Shown in pieces: positions 16,831 to 25,342 of a DNA stretch of 64,000 nt. Position numbers and translations under genes: made by a program. This DNA comes from Geobacter sp. SVR (GTDB lineage Bacteria; Desulfobacterota; Desulfuromonadia; Geobacterales; Pseudopelobacteraceae), in assembly GCF_016865365.1 (NCBI RefSeq), contig NZ_AP024469.1, positions 2,014,501 through 2,078,500 of the forward strand, in the 5' to 3' direction. The number at the start of each line of letters is the position of its first letter. Positions within the stretch are counted from its first letter, which is position 1. The notes beneath the pieces are model-generated. The model was not told the origin of the DNA and did no database searches. It was given only the letters and a program-made list of their open reading frames with translations.

Positions 16831-17295
16831 ATGAACGCATCGCAAGCGATCGTACGCGGAACTGTGGCTGCCTGGCTGCTTCTGGCATCCGCCCCTGTCC
16901 AGGCTGCCGGGGCCGGGACGATCCTGGGCGAATGGTATACCGAAGGGGATGAGTCCAGGGTTGAGATCTACGAGTGCGGAGCAGAATTGTGCGGCAGAAT
17001 CGTCTGGCTCAAAACCCCCAATTATAGCGACAGCAAGGATGGTCCGATCGGCACCCCCATTCTCGACAGCCGCAATCCTGATCCGTCACTCAGGGAGCGG
17101 CCGGTCAACGGCTTGAGGATAATGCAGGGGTTCAGGCAGGAGGAAGAGGCTACCTGGGGGGGCGGCACCGTCTACGATCCCAAGAGCGGCCGAACCTACC
17201 GCGGCACGATCCGGATGGCCCGGCCCGATCGCCTGGAGCTGCGGGGCTATGTCGGCATACCGCTGTTCGGACGCACATCGGAATGGAGGCGGTGA
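16831..17295 (+). CDS. Exported DUF2147-type protein
   Basis: The 154-residue product has a signal peptide (residues 1-25, cleavage after VQAAG). The mature domain begins ILGEWYTEGDESRVEIYECG and includes CGRIVWLKTP, DSRNPDP, a GFRQEEEATWGGGTVYDPKSGRTYRGTI core and a final LRGYVGIPLFGRTSEWRR. This is the DUF2147 beta-barrel pattern; function is unknown and location periplasmic. It starts one base after the U32 stop, so it belongs to the same transcript. It has two cysteines (about residues 50 and 55) that could form a disulfide. Confidence 0.8.
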   Translation: MNASQAIVRGTVAAWLLLASAPVQAAGAGTILGEWYTEGDESRVEIYECGAELCGRIVWLKTPNYSDSKDGPIGTPILDSRNPDPSLRERPVNGLRIMQGFRQEEEATWGGGTVYDPKSGRTYRGTIRMARPDRLELRGYVGIPLFGRTSEWRR

Positions 17296-17311
17296 TCTTC
17301 AACTTCATCCT

Positions 17312-17478
17312 GAATCTGTAACGCCTCCCCGCCTGCGCGTCTGAAAGGCCTCTGCCCTTGCAGTGTGGCGGCATGAGGCATTGCGGCGGAGGGCCGGCCG
17401 ACACAACGAGTGCTGCATCCGGGCGACGTTGGGGCCCCGGCTCTTTCAGTCGCTCCGGCAGTACGGTGTCACGGATTC
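17312..17478 (+). mobile_element. 167-bp MITE-like element, copy A
   Basis: The element is bounded by imperfect terminal inverted repeats: GAATCTGTAACGCC at the left and GGTGTCACGGATTC at the right. A second copy lies at 22116-22282 in the opposite orientation, with the same length and about 20 differences by eye. It encodes nothing. It sits between the DUF2147 gene and the broken SDR gene. Confidence 0.85.
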
Positions 17479-17549
17479 ACGATATTTGGGTCCGGATGTG
17501 ATGGGACTTGCCTGCTGGCATGGAGGACGCGGATTGCAAGGAGACAATC

Positions 17550-18390
17550 ATGAACAATGGCGGACAGGAAAGGAAATTTCCTCCCCAACGGCAGGAACAG
17601 CCGGGGGTGGAAGCCGAAATGAGACCCCGGCCCGAGAGTGGTGCCGATAGTTATCGGGGGTGCGGCAGACTCGCGGGAAAGGTGGCCCTGATTACCGGCG
17701 GCGACAGCGGCATAGGCAGGGCCGTGGCCATTGCCTATGCCCGGGAGGGTGCTGACATTGCTTTTGCCTATCTGAGCGAAGAACGGGATGCCGGTGAAAC
17801 CCGCAGCCTTGTCGAGGGGGAAGGGGTGCGCTGTCTGGTTGTGAGGGGAGATGTGGGGGATGAGCGGTTTTGCCGGGAGCTGGTAGAAGCAACGGTTTCC
17901 CGGCTGGGAAGGCTGGATATTCTGGTAAACAACGCCGCCGAACAGCACGTTGCCCGAAAGCTGGAAGACATCACCGCCGAACAACTGGAACGAACCTTCA
18001 GGACCAATATCTTCGCCTACTTTTTCCTGAGGGGAGGGGGGCAGAATCGTCAACACCGCCTCTGTCACCGCCTTTAAGGGAAGCCCCGGCCTGATCGACT
18101 ATTCCTCAACCAAGGGGGCCATTGTCGCCTTTACCCGTTCCCTGGCGCTCTCGCTGGCGGAGCGGGGCATACTGGTCAATGCCGTGGCGCCGGGGCCGGT
18201 CTGGACACCATTGATCCCGGCCACCTTCCCGAAAGAAAAGGTCGAACGTTTCGGATCGGACGTGCCGCTCGGCCGGGCCGGGCAGCCGGCTGAAATCGTC
18301 CACAGTTACGTATTCCTCGCTTCCGAGGGGGCTTCCTACATGACGGGACAGGTACTGCATCCCAATGGCGGTACGATCGTTGGCGGATGA
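17550..18390 (+). pseudogene. SDR-family oxidoreductase, broken by an internal deletion
   Basis: The reading frame starts at ATG 17550 (AAGGAGA upstream) and shows a full SDR N-terminus: a 45-residue polar leader, the NADP motif ALITGGDSGIGRAV, DILVNNAAEQ and TFRTNIFAYFFL. Just after FFL (about 18030) the frame is lost. The rest continues in another frame from 18034 (EGGRIVNTASVTAFKGS, then IDYSSTKGAIVAFT with the catalytic Tyr/Lys, and ILVNAVAPGPVWTPLIPAT) to 18390. About 9-10 residues expected between NIFAYFFL and EGGRIVN are missing, so this is a short out-of-frame deletion rather than a single-base slip. Intact relatives are YghA-like NADP aldehyde or glucose dehydrogenases of about 290 residues. 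Confidence 0.85.
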
Positions 18391-18395
18391 GGGGC

Positions 18396-19130
18396 TCAGG
18401 TTCGTCTGGGCAAGGTGCGCAGATCATACCAGCGGCGGAGCAGAAAGGGCATATCGACGTTCTCCTGGAACGAGAGCCTGTTGGATTCGAGTTCCAGCGC
18501 CACCAGCTTGCCCCTGCCCCGATATCCGGCGCCAAGGTAGCAGCCGTTGTCCAATTGGATGATATCCGTTCCCAGGCTTTCGACGATCTTTTCGAGGTCG
18601 CGGATGGTATGTCCTACCACGAGTTTTCGACCGCCGGCCTTGATACGGTCGTAGAGCCGCGACCGTTCCCAGAGCATCGCAAGGTGTCCTGCCGGGGAGA
18701 AGGGATCGTCGAGGCGGAAGTCCAGCCCGGCGTGCACCAGGATATGGGTATCGGTGACGTAATACAGCGGCAGGTTTCGCAGGAAGTCTACGTGCTCGTG
18801 CGGAATGTCGCGGGGATGGTCCAGATTGTAGCTTTTGAGGGTCCTGTCACCGCCGTTGCGCAGCCAGTTCCAGAGATCCTCGTCCCTGCCGGAGTCGATA
18901 GCGCTCAGCAGCATGTCCTCGTGATTGCCCTTGATCGGCTTGATGTCCAACCCTTCCCGCTGCATCCGGATGATCGTAGTGATGACCCCCCTGGTATCCG
19001 GGCCGCGATCGATGAAGTCCCCCAACAGGTAGACGGTCTCCGCCCCCTGCTGTGCAATCGATGCCAGCAGTTTCCGAAAGGTGAGGCAGCAGCCGTGGAT
19101 ATCCCCTATGGCAAAGGACCGATTCGGCAT
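18396..19130 (-). CDS. Metallophosphoesterase (PPP-type serine/threonine phosphatase)
   Basis: The 244-residue product carries the complete PPP metal signature: GDIHGC (residues 9-14), GDFIDRGPD (about 37-45) and GNHEDML (about 68-74), plus later HAGLDF and GHTI that supply metal ligands. It is of the PrpA/PrpB and ApaH-like bacterial size. It would hydrolyse phosphoprotein or a small phosphate ester using Mn or Fe. The ATG at 19130 has no strong ribosome site but there is no better start. It converges with the SDR remnant, 5 bp away. It has no obvious partner gene. Confidence 0.88.
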   Translation of the reverse strand: MPNRSFAIGDIHGCCLTFRKLLASIAQQGAETVYLLGDFIDRGPDTRGVITTIIRMQREGLDIKPIKGNHEDMLLSAIDSGRDEDLWNWLRNGGDRTLKSYNLDHPRDIPHEHVDFLRNLPLYYVTDTHILVHAGLDFRLDDPFSPAGHLAMLWERSRLYDRIKAGGRKLVVGHTIRDLEKIVESLGTDIIQLDNGCYLGAGYRGRGKLVALELESNRLSFQENVDMPFLLRRWYDLRTLPRRT

Positions 19131-19211
19131 ATGGGTGCAGTGTTGAGTGCATGCAAACAGTGAGCAACCGATAAGGATTCAGCCAACGGACCCGGTGTGG
19201 AAAGATCATGC

Positions 19212-19251
19212 GCCACGGAGTCCACGGCAGCTCTATCCGTGCCTCCGTGGC
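19212..19251. repeat. Hairpin with 9-bp stem
   Basis: GCCACGGAG (19212-19220) pairs with CTCCGTGGC (19243-19251), and an inner CACGG/CCGTG pair extends it. It lies downstream of the small minus-strand gene at 19271 and upstream of the phosphatase start. No T-run follows on either side. Confidence 0.5.
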
Positions 19252-19270
19252 TGACAGTCTGTTGCGGGTA

Positions 19271-19462
19271 CTACAGGTACTCCCCGGCCTTGGAACCGAG
19301 CTGGTGCGAAGACACCAGGAACAGCATGACGTTGGCCAGATTGACAAGTCGCCGGAGCAAAACGATCTTCTCATTCTGGTCGCTGGACGACAGAAAGCGG
19401 TTGTAGAGAACCTGATGCTGATCGGTTACAATTTCGAACGAACTTGAAACCCTGCTGCCCAT
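19271..19462 (-). CDS. Small conserved-looking protein of unknown function
   Basis: The 63-residue product begins MGSRVSSSFEIVTDQHQ. It contains a helical charged middle (SSSDQNEKIVLLRRLVNLANV) and a short hydrophobic stretch MLFLVSSHQLG near the end. GGGAGG lies 9 bases before the ATG, which supports real translation. It shows no motif I recognise. The neighbours are a phosphatase and threonine synthase with gaps on both sides, so it is probably its own transcript. Confidence 0.5.
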   Translation of the reverse strand: MGSRVSSSFEIVTDQHQVLYNRFLSSSDQNEKIVLLRRLVNLANVMLFLVSSHQLGSKAGEYL

Positions 19463-19630
19463 GCTTTTAGACCTCCCGGTGAATTCCGAAAAATGCTTCG
19501 GTTTCCCGCGCTTTTAAGCATATTTGTACCATGGTTTGCGATACTTCTGCTTAGGCGTTCGTCTGAATTTGGCTTCGGCCGGGCAAGCATCCTGTTCGCA
19601 GGCCGCTTCCTGTCGCTGGCAGGCTGTTAC

Positions 19631-21016
19631 TCAGGAAACGTGTGACACGAAAAACTGACGGACCTGCTCCAGATCAGCATCCATGATCTCGCAGCGGGTC
19701 GGCAGGTTCTCCAGCGCCGCGATGGCCGGCGGGAGCGGGGCAGGGGCGGCGATGGCCCGTTCCACTGCTTCACCGAATTTGGCCGGATGGGCAGTGGCCA
19801 GGCAGACCCGGACTGTGCCGGCCGGTATCAGGTCCAGGGCTGCCCGGACCCCGACCGCCGTGTGCGGATCGAGCAGATAGCCCGTTTCGCGGTAGAAGCT
19901 GCCGATCGTTTCCAGCGTTGCTCCTTGATCCACCGAGGCCGACCGGAAATCCGAACGCACCCGTTCCATCTCGTCCGCAGAAAACGAAATCCGCCCCTTT
20001 TCCTTCAGCTCGTCGAAAGCCTTCCGCACCCTGGCCGGATCCTCGTTGTACAGGTGGAACAGGTAACGCTCGAAGTTGGAGGCCAGCTGGATATCCATGG
20101 AGGGGGAGGCCGTGGCCACCACCTCGGCCAGGGAATAGTCGCCGTTATTGACGAAACGGGTCAGGATGTTGTTCTCGTTGGTGGCCAGCACCAGCATGTC
20201 GATCGGCACGCCGATCCGTTTGGCTACGTATCCGGCGAAGATATCGCCGAAATTGCCGGTCGGCACCGAGAAGGAGACCGGCTGCCGGCCGGTATCGGTC
20301 GCCCGCAGCCAGGCATAGGCGTAGTAGACCACCTGGGCCAGCACGCGCGCCCAGTTGATGGAATTGACTGCTCCCAGGCAGTACTTTTCCTTGAAGGCCA
20401 GATCGTTGAAGAGCGCCTTGACCATGTTCTGGCAATCGTCGAAGGTGCCGCGGATGGCGATGTTGTGGACATTGTCGTCGGTAACGGTGGTCATCTGCAG
20501 CGCCTGGACCGGTGAGGTCTTGCCATGGGGATGCATGATGAAGATGGTGATGCCCTTCTTGCCGCGCACGCCGTGGATGGCGGCGCTGCCGGTATCGCCC
20601 GAGGTGGCGCCGACGATGTTGAGCTGCTGCCCCCGCTCGGCCAGGATGTACTCGAACAGGTTGCCGAGAAACTGCAGCGCTACATCCTTGAAAGCCAGGG
20701 TTGGGCCGTGAAACAGCTCCAGGATGTGGACGCCGTTCTGCCGCACGACCGGTGTGACCTCCGGATGGTTGAAAGTGGCATAGGAGCGGTCGATCAGTTC
20801 TTTCAGGTCATGGGCCGGGATATCGTCCACAAAGGGGGAAATCACCTGCAGGGCCAGTTCCGGATAGGAGAGGTGCCGCCACTCCTCCAACTGCCGCTCG
20901 GTTACCCGGGGGTATGATTCGGGCAGGAGCAGGCCGCCGTCGGTAGCCAGCCCCATCATGACGGCGTCTTTGAAGGAGATCGGTTGGATGCCGCCGCGGG
21001 TGCTGATGTAACGCAT
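19631..21016 (-). CDS. thrC: Threonine synthase
   Basis: The 461-residue PLP enzyme converts O-phosphohomoserine to threonine. The start MRYISTRGG at 21016 has AAAGGAA 7 bases upstream and matches the family N-terminus; the longer open frame to 21154 is not used. The PLP lysine is Lys110 in PTLAFKDVALQF. GATSGDTGSAA is the phosphate-binding loop, and VPTGNFGDIFAG and HTAVGV follow. Length fits the fungal/E. coli-like class of about 430-480 residues. It is monocistronic, with a YdcF-like gene upstream on the same strand. Confidence 0.95.
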   Translation of the reverse strand: MRYISTRGGIQPISFKDAVMMGLATDGGLLLPESYPRVTERQLEEWRHLSYPELALQVISPFVDDIPAHDLKELIDRSYATFNHPEVTPVVRQNGVHILELFHGPTLAFKDVALQFLGNLFEYILAERGQQLNIVGATSGDTGSAAIHGVRGKKGITIFIMHPHGKTSPVQALQMTTVTDDNVHNIAIRGTFDDCQNMVKALFNDLAFKEKYCLGAVNSINWARVLAQVVYYAYAWLRATDTGRQPVSFSVPTGNFGDIFAGYVAKRIGVPIDMLVLATNENNILTRFVNNGDYSLAEVVATASPSMDIQLASNFERYLFHLYNEDPARVRKAFDELKEKGRISFSADEMERVRSDFRSASVDQGATLETIGSFYRETGYLLDPHTAVGVRAALDLIPAGTVRVCLATAHPAKFGEAVERAIAAPAPLPPAIAALENLPTRCEIMDADLEQVRQFFVSHVS

Positions 21017-21125
21017 GATTGGTTCCTTTCGATGCGGGGTGGAATTGCGTGAATGTAGCAGGGATCGGCTCAAAAGTGAAGGGGCGGCGTCAGCGGAAAC
21101 GGGAGCGGTATGGCTTCGCGTTGCC

Positions 21126-21740
21126 TCAGGATGATCTGTCCAGCGACATGACACCTTCCCGCAGTTCGCCGGGAGCCAGCAGGAAAAACGCGCGGAACAT
21201 GCAGTATTTGTAGAATTCGCTGAAGAGGAGGTGGAAGCTGCCGCCGTGGCTCCACCAGGCTTCCTTCAGGTTTTTGGTGTCCACCGGATAGGGATAGATG
21301 GCCACATCCTTTGGCAGCGAGTTACGCAGCAGGATCGAGGCGCGCTTCATATGGTAGCGCGAGGTGATCAGCACGATCGAACGGATCGGCTTGCCCATGA
21401 TCAGGTCCCGGCCATACAGCGCATTTTCGAAGGTGTTGCGGGATGTTTTCTCCAGGATCACCCCGTCGGGGTTCGGATCGCCCTGGCGGGGACGGTACAG
21501 GTCCGAGCGGCGCACGGCTGGGTCCACCCCGATGAAGAACAGCCAGGTCCCCTTGCCCTCACGGTACAGGCGCACTCCCTCCTCGACCCGCCCCTTGCCC
21601 CCGGCCAGCACCACGATCGCATCGGCCTTGACATCCCGGGGGCGGCAGGAAAAGGTCTTGTAGGTGAAGTCGATGAACAGCATGGCTACGACAACCAGCG
21701 CTATGATCAATAATGTAATAAAGGCTTTGATGATATTCAT
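21126..21740 (-). CDS. YdcF/SanA-like DUF218 membrane-anchored protein
   Basis: The 204-residue product has an N-terminal membrane anchor (residues 3-25, IIKAFITLLIIALVVVAMLFI). A DUF218 domain follows: ADAIVVLAGGKGRVEEGVRLY, then TSRNTFENALYG and VLITSRYHMKRASILL. Members are envelope-related and some are linked to vancomycin tolerance or cell-wall precursor handling; the catalytic role is unknown. The ATG at 21740 is chosen for the signal anchor; a TTG at 21776 would add 12 residues. Its promoter region overlaps that of divergent rpmB. Confidence 0.8.
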   Translation of the reverse strand: MNIIKAFITLLIIALVVVAMLFIDFTYKTFSCRPRDVKADAIVVLAGGKGRVEEGVRLYREGKGTWLFFIGVDPAVRRSDLYRPRQGDPNPDGVILEKTSRNTFENALYGRDLIMGKPIRSIVLITSRYHMKRASILLRNSLPKDVAIYPYPVDTKNLKEAWWSHGGSFHLLFSEFYKYCMFRAFFLLAPGELREGVMSLDRSS

Positions 21741-21758
21741 TTTGAAGCGACTTTTCCC

Positions 21759-21787
21759 TTGCAAGCTGCCGGTCAATCTGATATAGA
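21759..21787 (+). promoter_or_regulatory. Sigma-70 promoter of rpmB
   Basis: TTGCAA (21759-21764), a 17-bp spacer and TATAGA (21782-21787). This is a good housekeeping match placed 36 bp before the rpmB start. Confidence 0.75.
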
Positions 21788-21822
21788 ATCTTTTTCAAGC
21801 ATTTTCATGGAGGAATAACGAT

Positions 21823-22014
21823 ATGTCAAGAGTTTGTGAAGTCTGCGGCAAAGGCCCCGCTTTCGGCAACAACGTCAGCCACGCCAACAATAAAACCCGT
21901 ACCGTATGGTACCCCAACCTTCAGAAGGTCAAAGCGGTCAAAAACGGCAGCGTACGGTCGATCAAGGTCTGCACCCGCTGCATCCGCTCGGGACACGTTA
22001 CAAAAGCTCTTTAA
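21823..22014 (+). CDS. rpmB: 50S ribosomal protein L28
   Basis: The 63-residue protein starts [23 protein letters not shown], the L28 signature. Two CxxC pairs (Cys5/Cys8 and Cys51/Cys54, in VCTRC) indicate the zinc-binding form. GGAGG lies 8-9 bases upstream. It is a single-gene transcript with its own promoter and terminator. Confidence 0.97.
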   Translation: MSRVCEVCGKGPAFGNNVSHANNKTRTVWYPNLQKVKAVKNGSVRSIKVCTRCIRSGHVTKAL

Positions 22015-22043
22015 AAAACAGTCGGTTCAGAACCTGACTTCCA

Positions 22044-22077
22044 AGCCGCGGCACGCATGTGTCGGCGGCTTTTTTTG
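22044..22077 (+). terminator. Rho-independent terminator of rpmB
   Basis: AGCCGC at 22044-22049 pairs with GCGGCT ending at 22070 within a longer imperfect stem, followed by a run of seven T. Confidence 0.88.
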
Positions 22078-22115
22078 CTTCTGTGAGATGGTAGGCTGGG
22101 CTGGGATCAAGACCC

Positions 22116-22282
22116 GAATCCGTGACGCCGTACTGCCGGAGCGCCTGAAAGAGCCGGGGCCCCAACGTCGCCCGGATGCAGCATTCAGTTGTGTCGTTGG
22201 CCCTCCGCCGAAACTCCCCATACCGCCACACTGCAAGGGCAGAGGCCTTTCAGGCGCGCAGGCGGGGAGGTGTCACGGATTC
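22116..22282 (-). mobile_element. 167-bp MITE-like element, copy B
   Basis: This is the inverted copy of the element at 17312-17478. Its ends are GAATCCGTGACGCC and GGTGTCACGGATTC, a nearly perfect 14-bp terminal inverted repeat. It lies just after the rpmB terminator, before the convergent ridA gene. Confidence 0.85.
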
Positions 22283-22327
22283 AGGTAGGGCAAAGTCTTG
22301 ACCTCAACCTCAGCCTCAACCTGAATT

Positions 22328-22702
22328 TTACAGTGCAGCCACCACCTCGATCTCCAGCAGTGCGCCGCGGGGCAGGCTTCTGACCGCCACGGTCGAACGG
22401 GCCGGCTTGTAGTCCTGAAAGCGGCTGCCGTAGACTTCGTTCACGGCGGCGAAGTCGGCCATGTCCACCAGGAAGATGGTGGTTTTGACGATATTGTCGA
22501 ACCCTGCACCGGCAGCTGCCAGCAGGGCCTCAATGTTTTCCATCACCTGTTTGGCCTGGGCCTTCACATCACCCGGCACCATGTCGCCGGTGGCCGGATC
22601 GAGCGGGATCTGACCGGAGCAGAACAGCAGATTTCCGGTTTTGATGGCTTGAGAATAGGGGCCGATGGCAGCCGGCGCCTTGTCCGTCGAGATTACTTCC
22701 AT
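22328..22702 (-). CDS. ridA: RidA family enamine/imine deaminase
   Basis: The 124-residue RidA/YjgF protein hydrolyses reactive 2-aminoacrylate and related imines. The start MEVISTDKAPAAIGPYSQAI at 22702 has GGGGGAGGA 8 bases upstream. Key residues are present: Tyr17 in GPYSQA, the catalytic Arg in PARSTVAV (about residue 103), and the final Glu in ALLEIEVVA. It follows rel on the same strand with a 94-bp gap and is the distal gene of this arm. Confidence 0.95.
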   Translation of the reverse strand: MEVISTDKAPAAIGPYSQAIKTGNLLFCSGQIPLDPATGDMVPGDVKAQAKQVMENIEALLAAAGAGFDNIVKTTIFLVDMADFAAVNEVYGSRFQDYKPARSTVAVRSLPRGALLEIEVVAAL

Positions 22703-22796
22703 GATGTATCCTCCCCCCGGAGTTAGTGAGTTTATGAGTTCAGAGAGTTTTAATTGTGAGCCTTTCAACTCTCAACTCCCCAACTCTCTTAACTCT

Positions 22797-24947
22797 TTAC
22801 TGCTTTATCCTCTCCACCTTGATGACGCCCTTGACCTTCATGATCGCGTTCATCACCTTCTGCAGATGGGCCAGGTCAACGACATTCACTTCGAAGATGT
22901 TCTCACCGCGCTTGTCGATGGTGCTCTGGATATGGGCACTGGCGATATTGGCCTCGCAGTTGGTAATCGCCAGGGTAATTCCGGCCAGGATGCCTTTGAC
23001 ATCGTGACAGATCACCCGGATCCTGACCGGCAGCGTGGCCGATTTCACCTTGTTCCAGGCCACATCCACCCGCCGGGCCGGGTCGCTTTCCAGCGCGATC
23101 TGGCAGTCGGCGGTATGCACCGTGACCCCCCTGCCGCGGGTAATGAAGCCGATGATGTCGTCACCCGGCACCGGATTGCAGCATTTGCCGAAACGCACCA
23201 GAACGTCGTCTATGCCGCTGATCTCCACCGCGCCGGATGATCTGCCCTTGAGCTTGTTCATCACCGCCGCCAGCCGTGATTCCTTGCGCTCGGCCCGTTC
23301 TTGGACCTTTTCGCCCGGCAGCAGCTTGCCTATCACCTGTCCCGGTGTGACCTTGCCGTAGCCGATGGCGGCCAGCAGATCTTCATCGTTGCCGAACCCG
23401 AATTCGGCGGCGACCTTTTTCAGTTCCCCGCTTTTGTGGATTTTCTGCAGGTTCAGTGAATACTTGCGGAATTCCTTCTCGCAGATATCCCGTCCCAGCA
23501 CGATGCTGCGCTTGCGCTCCTCGGTCTTGATCCAGGTGCGGATCCGGTTGCGGGCGCGGGAACTCTTGACGATTTTGAGCCAGTCTTTGCTGGGGGTATG
23601 GTGGGGGGAGGTGATGACCTCGACGATATCGCCGTTTTTGAGTTCATGCTTGAGCGGCACCAATTTGCCGTTGACCTTGGCTCCCACGCAACGGTGGCCG
23701 ATGTCGGAGTGGACCGCATAGGCGAAATCGATCGGCGTCGATCCCTTGGGAAAGGATTTGACATCCCCCTTGGGAGTGAAAACATACACCTCCTCCGGGA
23801 ACAGCTCCACCTTGACCGAGTCCATGAATTCCTTGGAGTCCTGCAGCTCCTGCTGCCACTCCAGAAGCTGGCGCAGCCAGGCAAAGCGCTTGACTTCCTT
23901 CTCGTCGTAGCCCTTGCCCTCCTTGTACTTCCAGTGCGCGGCAATGCCCGCATCCGCTACCCGGTGCATCTCCTGGGTGCGGATCTGCACCTCCATGCGG
24001 TCTCCATGCGGGCCGATGACCGTCGTGTGCAGCGACTGGTACATGTTGCCCTTGGGCATGGCGATGTAGTCCTTGAAGCGTCCCGGAATCGGCTTCCAGG
24101 CCGAATGGATCACCCCCAGCACCTCGTAGCACTCGCGCACGTCGTTCACCAGGATGCGCAGGGCGATCAGATCGTAGATCTCCTCAAAATCGACGTTCCG
24201 TTTTTCCATCTTGCGATAGATCGAGTAGAGATGCTTGCTGCGCCCTGAAACCTCGCCCTGGATCGAATGCATGGCCAGCTTCGAGGCGATGATCGACTTG
24301 GCCTCCTCGACAAAGGCCTCACGCTCCTGCTTCTTCATCGAGATCTTGCGCGCCAGGTCGAAGTATATCTCGGGGTTGAGATAGCGGAAAGAGAGGTCCT
24401 CCAGCTCCACCTTGACCCAGGAGATCCCCAGCCGGTTGGCGATGGGGGCGTAGATGTCCATGGTTTCGCGGGCAATGGTGCGCTGCTTGGGTTCCGGCTG
24501 GAACTGCAGGGTGCGCATGTTGTGGAGACGGTCGGCCAGTTTGACCAGGATCACGCGGATGTCGATGGCCATGGCCAGCAGCATCTTGCGGAAGTTTTCG
24601 GCCTGGCTCTCTTCCTTGGTCTTGAAGTGGATCTTGCTGATCTTGGTGACCCCGTCCACCAGGGTAGCCACCTCGTCGCCGAACATCTCGGCCAGCTCCT
24701 CGGACGTTGCCAGGGTGTCTTCGATGGTGTCGTGCAGGAAACCGGTAATGATGCTGGGAACGTCCAGGCGCAGGTCGGCCAGCAGGCCGGCCACCTCCAT
24801 GGGATGGATGATGTACGGTTCCCCTGACAGGCGGGTCTGCCCCTGATGCACCTTGGCGCAATAGACATACGCCTTGCGGATCAGATTGAAATCCGCCGCA
24901 GGGTTGTATGCCGCTACCTTGTCAAGGATGTCGTTGAGCCTGATCAT
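22797..24947 (-). CDS. rel: Bifunctional (p)ppGpp synthetase/hydrolase (Rel/SpoT)
   Basis: The 716-residue long RSH alarmone enzyme controls the stringent response. The HD hydrolase domain has His-Asp and Glu-Asp at 72-77 (LHDTIEDT) after YIIHPMEVAG. The synthetase domain includes GRFKDYIAMPKGNMYQSLHT, whose RxKD type is that of bifunctional enzymes rather than synthetase-only RelA. TGS (about residues 390-450: VYVFTPKGDVKSFPKGSTPIDFAYA), a zinc-finger-like CCNPVPGDDI region and a C-terminal ACT domain follow. The start at 24947 gives the usual length; upstream codons in frame lack support. It lies downstream of rpoZ, as in many bacteria. Confidence 0.95.
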   Translation of the reverse strand: MIRLNDILDKVAAYNPAADFNLIRKAYVYCAKVHQGQTRLSGEPYIIHPMEVAGLLADLRLDVPSIITGFLHDTIEDTLATSEELAEMFGDEVATLVDGVTKISKIHFKTKEESQAENFRKMLLAMAIDIRVILVKLADRLHNMRTLQFQPEPKQRTIARETMDIYAPIANRLGISWVKVELEDLSFRYLNPEIYFDLARKISMKKQEREAFVEEAKSIIASKLAMHSIQGEVSGRSKHLYSIYRKMEKRNVDFEEIYDLIALRILVNDVRECYEVLGVIHSAWKPIPGRFKDYIAMPKGNMYQSLHTTVIGPHGDRMEVQIRTQEMHRVADAGIAAHWKYKEGKGYDEKEVKRFAWLRQLLEWQQELQDSKEFMDSVKVELFPEEVYVFTPKGDVKSFPKGSTPIDFAYAVHSDIGHRCVGAKVNGKLVPLKHELKNGDIVEVITSPHHTPSKDWLKIVKSSRARNRIRTWIKTEERKRSIVLGRDICEKEFRKYSLNLQKIHKSGELKKVAAEFGFGNDEDLLAAIGYGKVTPGQVIGKLLPGEKVQERAERKESRLAAVMNKLKGRSSGAVEISGIDDVLVRFGKCCNPVPGDDIIGFITRGRGVTVHTADCQIALESDPARRVDVAWNKVKSATLPVRIRVICHDVKGILAGITLAITNCEANIASAHIQSTIDKRGENIFEVNVVDLAHLQKVMNAIMKVKGVIKVERIKQ

Positions 24948-24996
24948 GGTCCTGGTCGCCTGACGAGAGATGGGGGTGAAAACTGCCGGGAAGGAC

Positions 24997-25037
24997 AAAA
25001 AAAGGGTGAAACCGCAGCGGTTGCGCCGATTTCACCC
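24997..25037 (-). terminator. Rho-independent terminator between rpoZ and rel
   Basis: On the minus strand GGGTGAAAT...GGTTTCACCC forms a strong stem and is followed by seven T (24997-25003 on the plus strand are A). It would end most rpoZ transcription, so rel probably also has its own promoter or depends on read-through. Confidence 0.88.
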
Positions 25038-25050
25038 TGCTGTGGGACGA

Positions 25051-25260
25051 CTACTGGGAGCGATGTTTCTTGGCCAGTTCATAGCCGACCTTGCCGGCCG
25101 CGATCTCGCGCAGCGCGCTGACGACCAGACGGTTGTTCTTGGACTCGACCAGCGGTCTGGCGCCCTTGTAAAGCTGCTTGACGCGCTTGGAGGCCAACAT
25201 GACGAGGAGGAATCGGTTCTCTACTTTATCGAGGCAATCTTCTACGGTAACACGTGCCAT
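25051..25260 (-). CDS. rpoZ: RNA polymerase omega subunit
   Basis: The 69-residue omega protein starts [20 protein letters not shown]. It carries [20 protein letters not shown] and [10 protein letters not shown], the classical omega pattern. AAGGAGAG lies 8 bases before the ATG. It sits between gmk and rel in the canonical order. Omega helps assemble RNA polymerase and forms part of a ppGpp site, which suits its position beside rel. Confidence 0.96.
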   Translation of the reverse strand: MARVTVEDCLDKVENRFLLVMLASKRVKQLYKGARPLVESKNNRLVVSALREIAAGKVGYELAKKHRSQ

Positions 25261-25342
25261 ACTGTCTCTCCTTCCTGCTTGGTATGCAGCTCATAATAAA
25301 CGGTAGGCTGCGAGGGGAACGACATTTCTATCCTATCTGGCA

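Noticed and set aside
21017-21154. Longer thrC start
   Set aside because: The upstream codons read as intergenic sequence; the family N-terminus MRYISTRGG and its ribosome site define the start at 21016.
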